A DNA stretch of 64,000 nucleotides, taken from Hyphomicrobium sp. (GTDB lineage: Bacteria > Pseudomonadota > Alphaproteobacteria > Rhizobiales > Hyphomicrobiaceae). A model generated the notes under the pieces. That model ran no database searches, was not told the DNA's origin, and was given only the letters and a program-made list of their open reading frames with translations. The DNA lies in assembly GCF_003987855.1 (NCBI RefSeq), contig NZ_RXIZ01000001.1, forward strand, positions 23,772-87,771. Reading direction: 5' to 3'. Position numbers and translations under genes: made by a program. This document shows positions 51,475 through 60,398 of this stretch, one piece after another; within the stretch, counting starts at the first letter, position 1, and the number at the start of each line of letters is the position of its first letter.

Positions 51475-52260
51475 TTGAAAATCGCGACTTTCAACGTCAA
51501 TGGCATCAATGGCCGTCTCGATGTGCTCCTCGAGTGGCTGAAAACGTCGAAGCCCGACGTTGCGTGCCTGCAAGAGTTGAAGGCTCCCGACGAGAAGTTT
51601 CCATTGCGCGAGATCGAAAAGGCCGGATACGGCGCCATTTGGCATGGACAGAAATCGTGGAACGGCGTCGCCATCCTCGCCCGCGGTGCCCAGCCGGAAG
51701 AGCGACGGCGCGGCCTTCCCGGCGACCCGGAAGACACCCATAGCCGCTATCTGGAAGCCGAGGTTTCCGGCAAGATTGTCGGATGCCTATATCTGCCCAA
51801 CGGCAACCCGGCGCCAGGACCGAAATTCGACTACAAGCTCGCGTGGTTCAAGCGGCTCTCGCGTTACGCTAAGACCCTGCTGAAGAGCGGTGCTCCGGTG
51901 GTGCTGGCTGGCGATTACAATGTCATGCCCACAGACCTCGATGTCTACGCACCAGAGCGATGGAGAGATGACGCCTTATTTCGCCCCGAAGTCCGCGATG
52001 CCTACCACCGACTCATCGAGCAGGGCTGGACCGACGCCATTCGCACCCTTCACCCCGATGAGCGCATCTATACGTTCTGGAAATATTGGCGCAATTCATT
52101 CGCGCGTGACGCGGGTCTGCGCATCGACCATCTCCTGCTAAGCCCGAACTTGACTGGAAGCCTAACGAAAGCTGGCGTCGACCGCCGGATCCGGGGCTTG
52201 CCTGGATCAAGCGATCACGCACCGGCGTGGATCGAACTCAAGACGTCTCGCCGCAAATAA
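51475..52260 (+). CDS. xthA: exodeoxyribonuclease III
   Basis: A 261-residue AP endonuclease/3' exonuclease. The start is TTG, placed by the family's MKIATFNVNG beginning. Catalytic blocks: FNVNGI (6-11), CLQELK (Glu34), GDYNVMP, and SSDHAPAW with the catalytic His. It repairs abasic sites and 3' blocked ends. The gene is divergent from the second ku and close to other repair genes. Confidence 0.93.
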   Translation: MKIATFNVNGINGRLDVLLEWLKTSKPDVACLQELKAPDEKFPLREIEKAGYGAIWHGQKSWNGVAILARGAQPEERRRGLPGDPEDTHSRYLEAEVSGKIVGCLYLPNGNPAPGPKFDYKLAWFKRLSRYAKTLLKSGAPVVLAGDYNVMPTDLDVYAPERWRDDALFRPEVRDAYHRLIEQGWTDAIRTLHPDERIYTFWKYWRNSFARDAGLRIDHLLLSPNLTGSLTKAGVDRRIRGLPGSSDHAPAWIELKTSRRK

Positions 52261-52289
52261 GCGGGCTCGAAGCAATGTCAGGCGATCAT

Positions 52290-52820
52290 TCACGGCCGCT
52301 TGACGATCCGATTCAGCGCATCCAGCCATTCCATGCGCCCATTGACCGCAAACCGTTCGACCTTTCCTGAAGACCGTGTGACGGCAATTCCATTAGGAAT
52401 GATCTTGAAAATCCGCACGGGTCGCACATTCGCAATCTCCGCAAGCGGAATATCCACGCTCCGCCTCTGAAGATTAACCGCATGGGGCAAGAAGCGAAGA
52501 TGCGTGCTAGTCAGCGCCAGCCGTCCGCCTCGCCCCTCGAAGTTCAAAAAATGATTTGCTAACCCCGTATGGACCAGCGTCTCACCCGGCTCGAGGGGCA
52601 GGTCCGCGGCCTTGGGAATGATGGGTGACCGCAGAAAAAGCCAGATCAGCACCGCGAAGAAAAGCGCATTGCCGGCATATTCTCGAATGAGGGCTGCGCT
52701 TCCCCCCTGACTGATCGACGGAAACCGCCCCTCGATCACCGCCATGATCAGGCCATAGAAAACCCCAAATGCCAATCCGGCGCAGGCGGCGGTCCGAAAG
52801 GATTGCAGACGTTCGCTCAT
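52290..52820 (-). CDS. membrane protein with GRAM/PH-like domain
   Basis: A 176-residue protein. Two membrane helices lie in the first 70 residues (AGLAFGVFYGLIMAVIEG; ALFFAVLIWLFLRS). The rest resembles a bacterial PH/GRAM domain (GETLVHTG, then GGRLALTSTHLRFLP). The role is unknown; lipid or protein binding at the membrane is a guess. The strong GAGGAGGAGAT ribosome site precedes the ATG. Confidence 0.62.
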   Translation of the reverse strand: MSERLQSFRTAACAGLAFGVFYGLIMAVIEGRFPSISQGGSAALIREYAGNALFFAVLIWLFLRSPIIPKAADLPLEPGETLVHTGLANHFLNFEGRGGRLALTSTHLRFLPHAVNLQRRSVDIPLAEIANVRPVRIFKIIPNGIAVTRSSGKVERFAVNGRMEWLDALNRIVKRP

Positions 52821-52933
52821 GATCTCCTCCTCTGAATGAACTCAGGACCATGGCCCGCAGCGGTCGTAATTTCGGTCACCGGGGAAACACTTCGGCTGAC
52901 ATTAGCCACGTCCCGAAATGCGATATCAACGAT

Positions 52934-52958
52934 GCCTCAAGACGCTGAGGCAGGCGTC
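52934..52958 (+). promoter_or_regulatory. overlapping alternative hairpins upstream of the cyclase gene
   Basis: GCCTCA/TGAGGC (52934-52951) and GACGC/GCGTC (52941-52958) share bases, so only one can form at a time. They lie about 70 nt before the TTG start of the cyclase gene. This may be chance. Confidence 0.3.
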
Positions 52959-53025
52959 AGAAAAGGATGCTAACAAGAATCCGACGATCGGCTGATGATG
53001 CCGACCCACCTGCGCGGAGGCTCCC

Positions 53026-54522
53026 TTGAATCGCAAGCTCACTGTCATCCTTGCCGCCGATCTTGCGGGATACAGCCGGCTTATCGCCGAAGACGAAGAG
53101 GAAACTTTGAGACGCTTGGCGGTCTACCGAGGCGTCTTTGAAGACCTTGTCGCGCATTCCCGGGGTCGCGTATTCAACACGGCCGGCGACGCCATCTTGG
53201 CGGAATTTCCCAGCGCAGTTGACGCATTAAGATGCGCAATCGACGTGCAGGAAAGTCTGCGCACACGCAACCTCGCGTATCCTCCAAGCCGGCAGATGTG
53301 CTTCCGGATGGGAATGACGGTGGGCGACGTCGTCGAACGCGACGGCGATCTGCTGGGCGATGGGGTGAACATCGCCGCGCGCCTCCAAACTCTGGCGCAA
53401 CCGGGCGGCATTTGCATCTCGAAAAGCATGCACGACGCTGTGTCCAACAAGCTCTCCGCGAGCTACTCGGATATGGGTCTTCACACGGTCAAGAACATTC
53501 CCAATCCCGTGCACGTCTACAACGTTGGGCTGACGTCGGCTGCGCCGCCACCTCCGCCAGCGCGCAGTATGCCGCTCGTTCGTGCAGGGCTGATCTTGAG
53601 CTTCGCCGTCGCTTTGATTGCTGGCGTAGCGTTCGCTTACCTTGCGGGCGTCCGTAGCCCACTTCCCGATACAACGATCAAGAGTGCTCCCAATGCGGCG
53701 GATTCCTCTAGCGAGAAAGCAGCGACGGTGGTGACGCCACCGGCAGTCACAAAGGAAGCGTCGGCATCTGATCGTCCACCAGCTTCGCCTGCGGCCACTT
53801 CTCCGAACAATCCGCCCGAATCTGCCTCACCGCGCGCTACAATAGCAGAGCCGGACAAATCCGCCGCCGCACCTGACGTTTCAACCTCCCAGCCGCCCGA
53901 GAAACAAATCGCAGCGATCACCCCGCCGAAGACGGATCTCGGAAGCCAGGATGCCGAGCAGCTCTCCCGTCTTCGGTCCATGCAGTGGACCAGCTGCCGC
54001 GGAGAGGATACCTCCGCCGCTATCGCGGCCTGCACGCGTCTGGTGGATGCTGCGGATGTTCAAGGGTCCGATCTCGCGTTGGCGCACGAGAGGCTCGCTT
54101 ATGCGCTCCGCAAACAGGGAAAAATCGATGAAGCGATAGCGGCCTTCACAAAGTCGCTGGACCTCGCCAAGTCATCCGACGCTTACAACGAACGCGGCAC
54201 GGCTTACTTTATCAAGGGCCAGATCGACAATTCGATAGCGGATTACAATCGCGCCATTGCCGAAGACGCAAACAATGGGGAAGCTTTCAACAACCGCGCG
54301 TGGGCGTACTACACGGTGGGTAAAACAAAGGAGGCGCTGGTCGATGCCGATAAGGCAGTCGCGCTCAGCCCCGACAAGGCCTACGTCTGGGATACGCACG
54401 GCCACATTGAGGAAAAGCTCACGAACCGCGACGCGGCGATCGAAGATTTCAGAAAGGCGCTCTCGCTCGATCCGAAACTGCAATCGAGCGAGGTCGGCCT
54501 GAAGCGACTGCGCGCCGACTGA
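53026..54522 (+). CDS. class III adenylate/guanylate cyclase with C-terminal TPRs
   Basis: A 498-residue membrane-linked cyclase. The TTG start has GGAGG 5 nt upstream. The catalytic domain (1-165) has the metal-binding aspartates Asp12 (AADLAGYSR) and Asp55 (TAGDAILAEF), and Asn115/Arg119 in GVNIAARL for the transition state. A membrane helix follows at about 186-208, then a long Pro/Ser/Ala-rich linker (210-310) and TPR repeats (about 340-498). Whether it makes cAMP or cGMP cannot be read safely. The layout puts the cyclase in the cytoplasm and the TPRs in the periplasm. Confidence 0.9.
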   Translation: MNRKLTVILAADLAGYSRLIAEDEEETLRRLAVYRGVFEDLVAHSRGRVFNTAGDAILAEFPSAVDALRCAIDVQESLRTRNLAYPPSRQMCFRMGMTVGDVVERDGDLLGDGVNIAARLQTLAQPGGICISKSMHDAVSNKLSASYSDMGLHTVKNIPNPVHVYNVGLTSAAPPPPPARSMPLVRAGLILSFAVALIAGVAFAYLAGVRSPLPDTTIKSAPNAADSSSEKAATVVTPPAVTKEASASDRPPASPAATSPNNPPESASPRATIAEPDKSAAAPDVSTSQPPEKQIAAITPPKTDLGSQDAEQLSRLRSMQWTSCRGEDTSAAIAACTRLVDAADVQGSDLALAHERLAYALRKQGKIDEAIAAFTKSLDLAKSSDAYNERGTAYFIKGQIDNSIADYNRAIAEDANNGEAFNNRAWAYYTVGKTKEALVDADKAVALSPDKAYVWDTHGHIEEKLTNRDAAIEDFRKALSLDPKLQSSEVGLKRLRAD

Positions 54523-54525
54523 CGG

Positions 54526-55143
54526 CTATTCCCCGAGATTGACAATCCGAACGCGACGGTTTTCAGGAGAGTCGGGTTGCTGCGGGTTTTTCAGATGTTG
54601 CGGACCATAGCCGACGGCGATGAGTTGCTCGTTCGTGAGGTGGAACTCCTTGATGAGCACTTCGCGCACCGCTGCAGCCCGCCGCTCCGAAAGCGTCTGA
54701 TTGTATGGGAGCGTCCCGGATACATCGGTGTGTCCGGCGAGCAGGAAGCTCGCCCCTTTCAGCTGATTGTCTTGCAGCGCCTTGCCCAGCGCCTGAATGT
54801 TGGGCCGCGCGCGGTCGGTGATCTCGGCTGAGTTGAGATCGAAGGGAATATCCATGTCGTAGGCCGGCATCGCCTTAGTCGCCTCGGCGAGGCGCTCACG
54901 CTCCTCCGACGTAATGGCAATCCCCCGCGACGTCTTTACCTTGAGCGCCTTGATGAGCTCGCTGTCTTGCGACGATGTCAGCCCTCGAGACGGCCCCTTC
55001 GCTTTCAGCGCATCGATCAGGCTCGCTGCGCTTGGCGCGGACGCTTGCTCACCAACGGCGCCGGCAGTGGTCAACAAGATGGTGACGCATGCGAAGGCGG
55101 CGGCTTTAATGAGACTTGAACGATCAAGCAGACTGTCAGTCAT
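54526..55143 (-). CDS. OmpA-family outer-membrane/peptidoglycan-linking protein
   Basis: 205 residues from ATG 55143 (GGAG 9 nt upstream). A signal peptide (AAAFACVTILLTTAGAVG) is followed by a linker and an OmpA C-terminal domain (about 100-205) with GHTDVSGTLPYNQTLSERRA, the peptidoglycan-binding signature, and NRRVRI near the end. It converges on the cyclase gene with a 3-nt gap and is divergent from the TPR-CHAT gene. It probably anchors the outer membrane to the cell wall; a specific partner is not known. Confidence 0.88.
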   Translation of the reverse strand: MTDSLLDRSSLIKAAAFACVTILLTTAGAVGEQASAPSAASLIDALKAKGPSRGLTSSQDSELIKALKVKTSRGIAITSEERERLAEATKAMPAYDMDIPFDLNSAEITDRARPNIQALGKALQDNQLKGASFLLAGHTDVSGTLPYNQTLSERRAAAVREVLIKEFHLTNEQLIAVGYGPQHLKNPQQPDSPENRRVRIVNLGE

Positions 55144-55283
55144 GGGAACGCTCCGTAGGCGCAATGTAGGTTGGATCTTCATCCTAGCAAAATAAGGAAG
55201 TAAGGCTGTATCCAAAGTGACAGTCGAACGGAACACCAGGCCTTAAATCCCGGGGCACATGCTCAAATTCGGCCGATGGAATA

Positions 55284-58013
55284 ATGAGAAGATTAATACT
55301 TTCACTGATCATCGCGCTTGCTCTCGTCGCGCCGTCCTTCGCGGCGGACGATGCGTCGTCGATTATTTCCGGACTGGCGGCGGCGGCGAAGTATGACGAG
55401 GCGCTGGCCGCTGCTCAGGAATTGGAAAGAAAAACCCGCGGCGCCGAAGGCGGCAATACCGCCGACCACGCCGTCGCCATTTCCTGGATCGCATTTTTAA
55501 AGAGCGTGCTGGGAGACCGCCAGGGCGCAACGCCCTTCTATGAAAAGGCCGTCGAAATCTATTCCAAGATAAAACCACCGCGCCAAGCTGACTACGCGAC
55601 GAGCCTCAACAATCTTGGTTACAACCGGGCGGAAACCGGCCATCCCGACGATGCGGAGCAGCTCTATCTGCGCGCGCTCGATATCCGGGAAAAAGTGCTG
55701 CCGCCAAACGCTCCGGAAATTGCCGACACCCTGAATAATCTGGCGCAACTGTATAAATCTCAGGGCCGACTCGATGAAGCGATCACCCTTCTCAACCGGT
55801 CTCTGGAAATTCGGACCAGAAGTCTGCCACCCACCGATCCGAGGATTGCATCGAGCCTTCAAAATCTAGCCGGCGCCCTCGAATTGGATCCGCGCGGCGA
55901 CAAGTTCGTGGCTGCCCAGCACATGCTCGAAAAGGCCCTTGAAATTCGCCGCCAATCGCAGACGGCAAACCATCCCGAGATCGCGGGCGTGATCAGCAAG
56001 CTCGCCACCAACCTTTTCAATCAAGGCAAATATCGCGAAGCCGAAAAGCGGTTTGATGAAGCGCTCGAAATCCGGCGCAAATCGCAGCCGGCAAACCATC
56101 CCGACATTGCCGGCACCCTCGTCGGCCTCGGCATGACGGATCTCGAGCTGAAGCATTATTCGGCAGCCGAGTCTGAGTTCCGCGAGGCCCTTGCCATCCG
56201 CCAGATCGCGCTTGCGCCCGGCTCGACGGGGATTGCCGATACGTTCGATCTCCTTGCCCGCGCCCTCGATGGCCAGGGGCACTTGGTGCAAGCGCTTGAG
56301 ATGACGCGGACCGCAACAAAAATGCGGTTACAGGCGCGCAACATCACGGCCAAAGATCAGGAGTATCTCTACCACCATCTCGATATGCTGGCGCGCGTCA
56401 CACCTCTCCTGCAGCCAGCCATTGTGGAAGAGAGCTTCATGCTCGGCCAGAATGCCGAGCAAAGCGAAGCGGCAACCGCCGTCGCGAAGATGGCAGCACG
56501 GTTTGCAACGAGCGATCCGGCATTACAAGATCTCGTGCGAGAGCGTGACCAGCAGGACGCGATGCTCACGGCCTTGGAGCGTCAATTCAGTGATGACCTG
56601 AGCCAGCCCCCGGAAAAGCGGAATCCCGATATCCGGCGCGATATGGAAAAGCTGCAGGCGCGGCGCACCGCGATCGATGCAGAGTTGAAGAAGAGCTTTC
56701 CCAAGTACTTCGAGCTCGTGAAAGCCGAAGCAGTGAACATCAACGCTCTTCGTGAAGTTCTCAAACCGGACGAAGCGCTGATAAGCATCGCCTCTGGTCC
56801 GGACTTCACATACGTCTGGGCGATTTCGAAGGATACCGCCGCATGGCAAAAGGTTGACGTCTCGCGCGACTGGCTGACGTCCTCAGTCCGGTCGCTTCGC
56901 CCGACCCTTGATACGGAGGATTTGAAAGCGGGACTCTCGAACGGCGCGTCCCTCTTCGATCTCGGCCTGTCTTATGAGCTCTACGCCAAGTTGCTGCAGC
57001 CGCTGGAAACCGTGTTCGACGGCAAAAAGCATTTGATCATCGTACCCTCAGGCGCGTTGACGAGCCTTCCCTTCCAGGTGCTCGTCACTAAGGCCCCGGT
57101 GAACCCCCATCCAAAACTCGAAGACCTCGGCGTCTATCGCGAAGCCGACTGGCTCATTCGAAAGCACGCACTGTCGGTCCTGCCATCCGTCAACAGCTTG
57201 CGCTCGCTGCGCCGACTGGCTTCCGCTGCCGCCACCACAAAACCGATGATCGGCTTCGGCAATCCGAGCCTGAAAAAGCGCGTGGCCTCAAACGGAATTC
57301 CGTCGGCTTCCATCCAGGTATCGCAAATGGAAACCCGCGGCCTGAGCCGTAGCCCGCGAGAGCTCTTGGCCGAGGATCAGATCTTTGATCGGCTCGATGA
57401 ACTACCGACGACCGAGCAGGAGCTTCGTAGCATCGCCAAGGATCTGGGCGCTTCCAATGACGATTTGGAAATGGGCCCCGCCGCAACGGAAACGCGGGTA
57501 AAGGAAGCCAACCTCTCCATATATAATGTCGTCTATTTCGCGACCCACGGCCTGGTCGCGGACGACCTGAAGGGCAGCCTGGACGAACCGGCACTCGTAC
57601 TGTCCAGACCCGAACACCCGAATGCCTTCGACGACGGCTTCCTAACCGCATCCGAGATTTCGGAAGATCTGAAGCTCAATGCCGATTGGGTCGTTCTGGC
57701 CGCGTGCAACACAGCGGCGGCGGACGCGAAGCCCGGCGCCGAGGCACTTTCCGGATTGGCGAAGGCCTTTTTCCACGCCGGAGCCCGCACGCTTCTCGTC
57801 TCGCACTGGCGTGTTGAATCGGAAGCAGCGACCCGGCTGACGACGAGCACGTTCGCCTTCAAGAGCAAAGACAAAACGCTTGGGCGCGCCGAAGCACTTC
57901 GCGAAGCCATGCTCGCCGAGATTGATCGCAAACCCGAGACGATCGCCGATATGTGGAACGCATATCCGGCTTTCTGGGCACCGTTCTCAGTCGTTGGCGA
58001 GGGCGGCGAATAG
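55284..58013 (+). CDS. secreted TPR-CHAT protein (caspase-like fold)
   Basis: 909 residues. A signal peptide (ILSLIIALALVAPSFAAD) puts it in the periplasm or outside. Residues about 30-400 are TPR repeats of the kinesin-light-chain type (YATSLNNLGYNRAETGHPDD; IAGVISKLATNLFNQGKYRE). The C-terminal CHAT domain (about 590-905) has the caspase-like dyad His755 (YFATHGL) and Cys808 (LAACNT), both present, so it may be an active protease. Next to it are an OmpA-domain protein and an autotransporter. Targets and trigger are unknown. Confidence 0.9.
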   Translation: MRRLILSLIIALALVAPSFAADDASSIISGLAAAAKYDEALAAAQELERKTRGAEGGNTADHAVAISWIAFLKSVLGDRQGATPFYEKAVEIYSKIKPPRQADYATSLNNLGYNRAETGHPDDAEQLYLRALDIREKVLPPNAPEIADTLNNLAQLYKSQGRLDEAITLLNRSLEIRTRSLPPTDPRIASSLQNLAGALELDPRGDKFVAAQHMLEKALEIRRQSQTANHPEIAGVISKLATNLFNQGKYREAEKRFDEALEIRRKSQPANHPDIAGTLVGLGMTDLELKHYSAAESEFREALAIRQIALAPGSTGIADTFDLLARALDGQGHLVQALEMTRTATKMRLQARNITAKDQEYLYHHLDMLARVTPLLQPAIVEESFMLGQNAEQSEAATAVAKMAARFATSDPALQDLVRERDQQDAMLTALERQFSDDLSQPPEKRNPDIRRDMEKLQARRTAIDAELKKSFPKYFELVKAEAVNINALREVLKPDEALISIASGPDFTYVWAISKDTAAWQKVDVSRDWLTSSVRSLRPTLDTEDLKAGLSNGASLFDLGLSYELYAKLLQPLETVFDGKKHLIIVPSGALTSLPFQVLVTKAPVNPHPKLEDLGVYREADWLIRKHALSVLPSVNSLRSLRRLASAAATTKPMIGFGNPSLKKRVASNGIPSASIQVSQMETRGLSRSPRELLAEDQIFDRLDELPTTEQELRSIAKDLGASNDDLEMGPAATETRVKEANLSIYNVVYFATHGLVADDLKGSLDEPALVLSRPEHPNAFDDGFLTASEISEDLKLNADWVVLAACNTAAADAKPGAEALSGLAKAFFHAGARTLLVSHWRVESEAATRLTTSTFAFKSKDKTLGRAEALREAMLAEIDRKPETIADMWNAYPAFWAPFSVVGEGGE

Positions 58014-58018
58014 CGCGT

Positions 58019-59437
58019 CTACCAGTGATAGCGAACGCCGAGTTGCCCATCCACGCCAACCACGTCTTCGCCGCCATAGACTTCCGTCATAAGCAGGTAA
58101 GACCACCCGCCACCCGCATCGAGCTGCGTCGTGAGCTGCCCTAGTCCGCGGATCTTGCCCTCGTCCACGGGACCAACCGTATTGAGCGATCCGCCCGGCG
58201 CGACGATGCCCGTCTGCGTGTTGAAGCCGGTGATCAGCACATCGCTGTAGAGGAACGCACCGACCGTCGTGGTCACGTGATATCCCTGGGGCGTCTGCCA
58301 AATCTCCCCATAGCGAACGCCGCCCTGCAGACGCAGCGACGTACCATCGTCCAGCCCAAGCGAGCCGCCGTTGATGTTCAACGTCGTGCCCTGCACGGTA
58401 CCGAAGTTCGCCGAATTGGTATCATTGCTAAAATTCGTAGCCGTGAAGCGGATGCCGAAAGCCGGTTCGATCCAGCTCGTCGCGCTAAGTGGTGTGCGAT
58501 GCGACGCCTCGCCCGCGATGATGTAATCGTTGACCGAGGCGCTTCCGTGCTGCGAACCGTTGAGAAAGACGTCGGCACCGCACGTCGTATTCGCCGACAG
58601 CGAACTGCGCTGCGACAGATCGAAGAAATCCGCCTTGAAGGCGAGATCGAAGGTCCACGCGCCGGTCGCATACGCCAGATAGGCGCCGACAAACGGGCCA
58701 TTGACGTCCTGGCTGTTGTTGGTGCGCGAGAATGTAACGTCGTTGGTCGTATCGACCGTGCCGCGGAAGCTCGTGTTGGAGAAATTGTCGTTCGTTTCGC
58801 TGAAGCCCGAAAAGACGCCGAACTGGAAGGCTTGCAGGGTCTCACCACGCTTGATGACGGTCCAGTCCATGCCGGCCATGCCGCCGCCAGAGACCTGGTT
58901 GCGTGTGGGGTTCTCATCGTTGCCGGGTGCGAGATTGCTGTGGCGTTCGTAGCCGCCGAAGCCCTGGGCCCAGGTTGCCGTGCTGCGAATGGTCTGGCCT
59001 TCATAGACCGCGTCGGTCGCGGTACCATAATCCTTCAGGCTCGCGTAACGCGGGTTGGCAGCATAATCGCTGCTCGCAACCGCACGCTTGGATTTCAGCG
59101 TCGCAGAATTGCTCACCTGTCCGGCTTGGGCCTGAGCGGCGGACGTCGTAGCCTGCTGCTCGACAGATGTACCAGACGAGGATCCCGGCTCCGCCATCGC
59201 AACCGTATTGGAGACCGGAATCGGCGCCTGCTGTGCCACCTGCACGCGCCGGCGGATCTGCTCGAGCACCTCGGTCGTCGAGGTCTCAGTTTCCGAAATC
59301 GATGGAGGTCCGGAGCCACCGGCCGCAGAAGCCATGCCGCACGGAAGTCCCTGGGCAGCGGCAATCGCCGACCAACTCGTCGCCATCCCGGCGGCAAGCA
59401 GTCCAACTTTGCCAAAATCTGAAAAACGATGGCGCAT
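58019..59437 (-). CDS. autotransporter-type beta-barrel protein (second)
   Basis: 472 residues from ATG 59437. A signal peptide (KVGLLAAGMATSWSAIAAAQ) is followed by a short, low-complexity passenger (about 30-170) and a barrel from TATWAQGFGGYERHS (about 150) to the end, QLGVRYHW. It shares the WAQGFG junction with the first autotransporter. It converges on the CHAT gene with a 5-nt gap. The small passenger suggests a barrel with little exposed domain. Confidence 0.85.
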   Translation of the reverse strand: MRHRFSDFGKVGLLAAGMATSWSAIAAAQGLPCGMASAAGGSGPPSISETETSTTEVLEQIRRRVQVAQQAPIPVSNTVAMAEPGSSSGTSVEQQATTSAAQAQAGQVSNSATLKSKRAVASSDYAANPRYASLKDYGTATDAVYEGQTIRSTATWAQGFGGYERHSNLAPGNDENPTRNQVSGGGMAGMDWTVIKRGETLQAFQFGVFSGFSETNDNFSNTSFRGTVDTTNDVTFSRTNNSQDVNGPFVGAYLAYATGAWTFDLAFKADFFDLSQRSSLSANTTCGADVFLNGSQHGSASVNDYIIAGEASHRTPLSATSWIEPAFGIRFTATNFSNDTNSANFGTVQGTTLNINGGSLGLDDGTSLRLQGGVRYGEIWQTPQGYHVTTTVGAFLYSDVLITGFNTQTGIVAPGGSLNTVGPVDEGKIRGLGQLTTQLDAGGGWSYLLMTEVYGGEDVVGVDGQLGVRYHW

Positions 59438-59622
59438 AAACGAGCATTCCCGCGCAGATGGCACCGGCTTCGGATACGCGATCAACTGAAAAGTGATTCC
59501 CCGCTAATGCTTTAACAGGGCGAGGTGGGAGGGTCGATACGGTCCACACAGACCGGATTATGATTTGTGTAAGTGCACGGGCGAGCGTGCCTCCCGAGAC
59601 ACACGCAATTGAACAGTATTCA

Positions 59623-59913
59623 CTAATTTATCTTTCGAAAACGGCTCAACATATCTGTGACATGCGCGACGAAAGCCGCGAGCAGCAAAGCCGCGACCAA
59701 GAACACCGAGCCCCCCTCCAGAGCCGCTTTCAACACCAAGATCAAAAAGAGTCCCGGAAGAATGATAACGACGGCCTCGCGCGCGGTCGGCCCCTTCCCC
59801 GTGAACCGGCGATAGGCCGCGAGCGCCAACGGCTCGACGAGCATCACGACCAGCACGATGTCGGCGAGCGTCGACAACGCCTGCGGCTCTGTGAGATGAC
59901 GGATCATATCCAT
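59623..59913 (-). CDS. small membrane protein, last gene of the bch operon
   Basis: A 96-residue protein with three hydrophobic helices (TLADIVLVVMLVEPLAL; AVVIILPGLFLILVLKAAL; VFLVAALLLAAFVAHV). ATG 59913 or the ATG at 59907 (ATGA overlap with the tspO stop) can start it, so it is coupled to tspO. I do not know a family for it. Confidence 0.62.
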   Translation of the reverse strand: MDMIRHLTEPQALSTLADIVLVVMLVEPLALAAYRRFTGKGPTAREAVVIILPGLFLILVLKAALEGGSVFLVAALLLAAFVAHVTDMLSRFRKIN

Positions 59914-60398
59914 AGAGCGTGGTATCCGTTGAGCCTGACCACTTCGAAGTTCAGCGCCATCGCGAACGCGACCCATAACAAATACGGGACGAGCAGCAGG
60001 CTCGCCGTTCTAGAATACCGCCAGAAGACGATCGCCGGCACCAACACGGAGAGCCAGAGGAAGATCGCCTCGATGAGCGCTAGGTCGGGGCGCTGAAATT
60101 TGAAAAAGAGCGCGCTCCAGACCACGTTGAGGATGCCGTTGACCGCGAACATCCCGATAATCCACTCGCGGCTGGCGTCATCCGGCGCGTTTCGCCAAGC
60201 GGTAATCCCGGAGATTGCCGCCAGAGCGAAAATCAACGTCCACGCTGGTCCGAAGGCCCAATCTGGCGGCTGCCAGTCGGGCTTCTTTAGCGCCTCGTAC
60301 CACGCACCGATCTCGGTCATCGAAGCGCCGAGCGCAGCCACGACAATCGCCGCCGCGCCGGCGATGATCACCGGAAGCCACAAACTCGATCTACTCAC
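59904..60398 (-). CDS. tspO: TspO/MBR family tryptophan-rich sensory protein
   Basis: A 164-residue, five-helix membrane protein with the family signature WYEALKKPDWQPPDWAFGPA and many Trp and Pro. In Rhodobacter TspO binds porphyrins and tunes photosystem gene expression with oxygen and light. Its ATG overlaps the bchP stop (ATGA). The position behind bchP is known from other purple bacteria. Confidence 0.92.
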   Translation of the reverse strand: MSRSSLWLPVIIAGAAAIVVAALGASMTEIGAWYEALKKPDWQPPDWAFGPAWTLIFALAAISGITAWRNAPDDASREWIIGMFAVNGILNVVWSALFFKFQRPDLALIEAIFLWLSVLVPAIVFWRYSRTASLLLVPYLLWVAFAMALNFEVVRLNGYHALWI

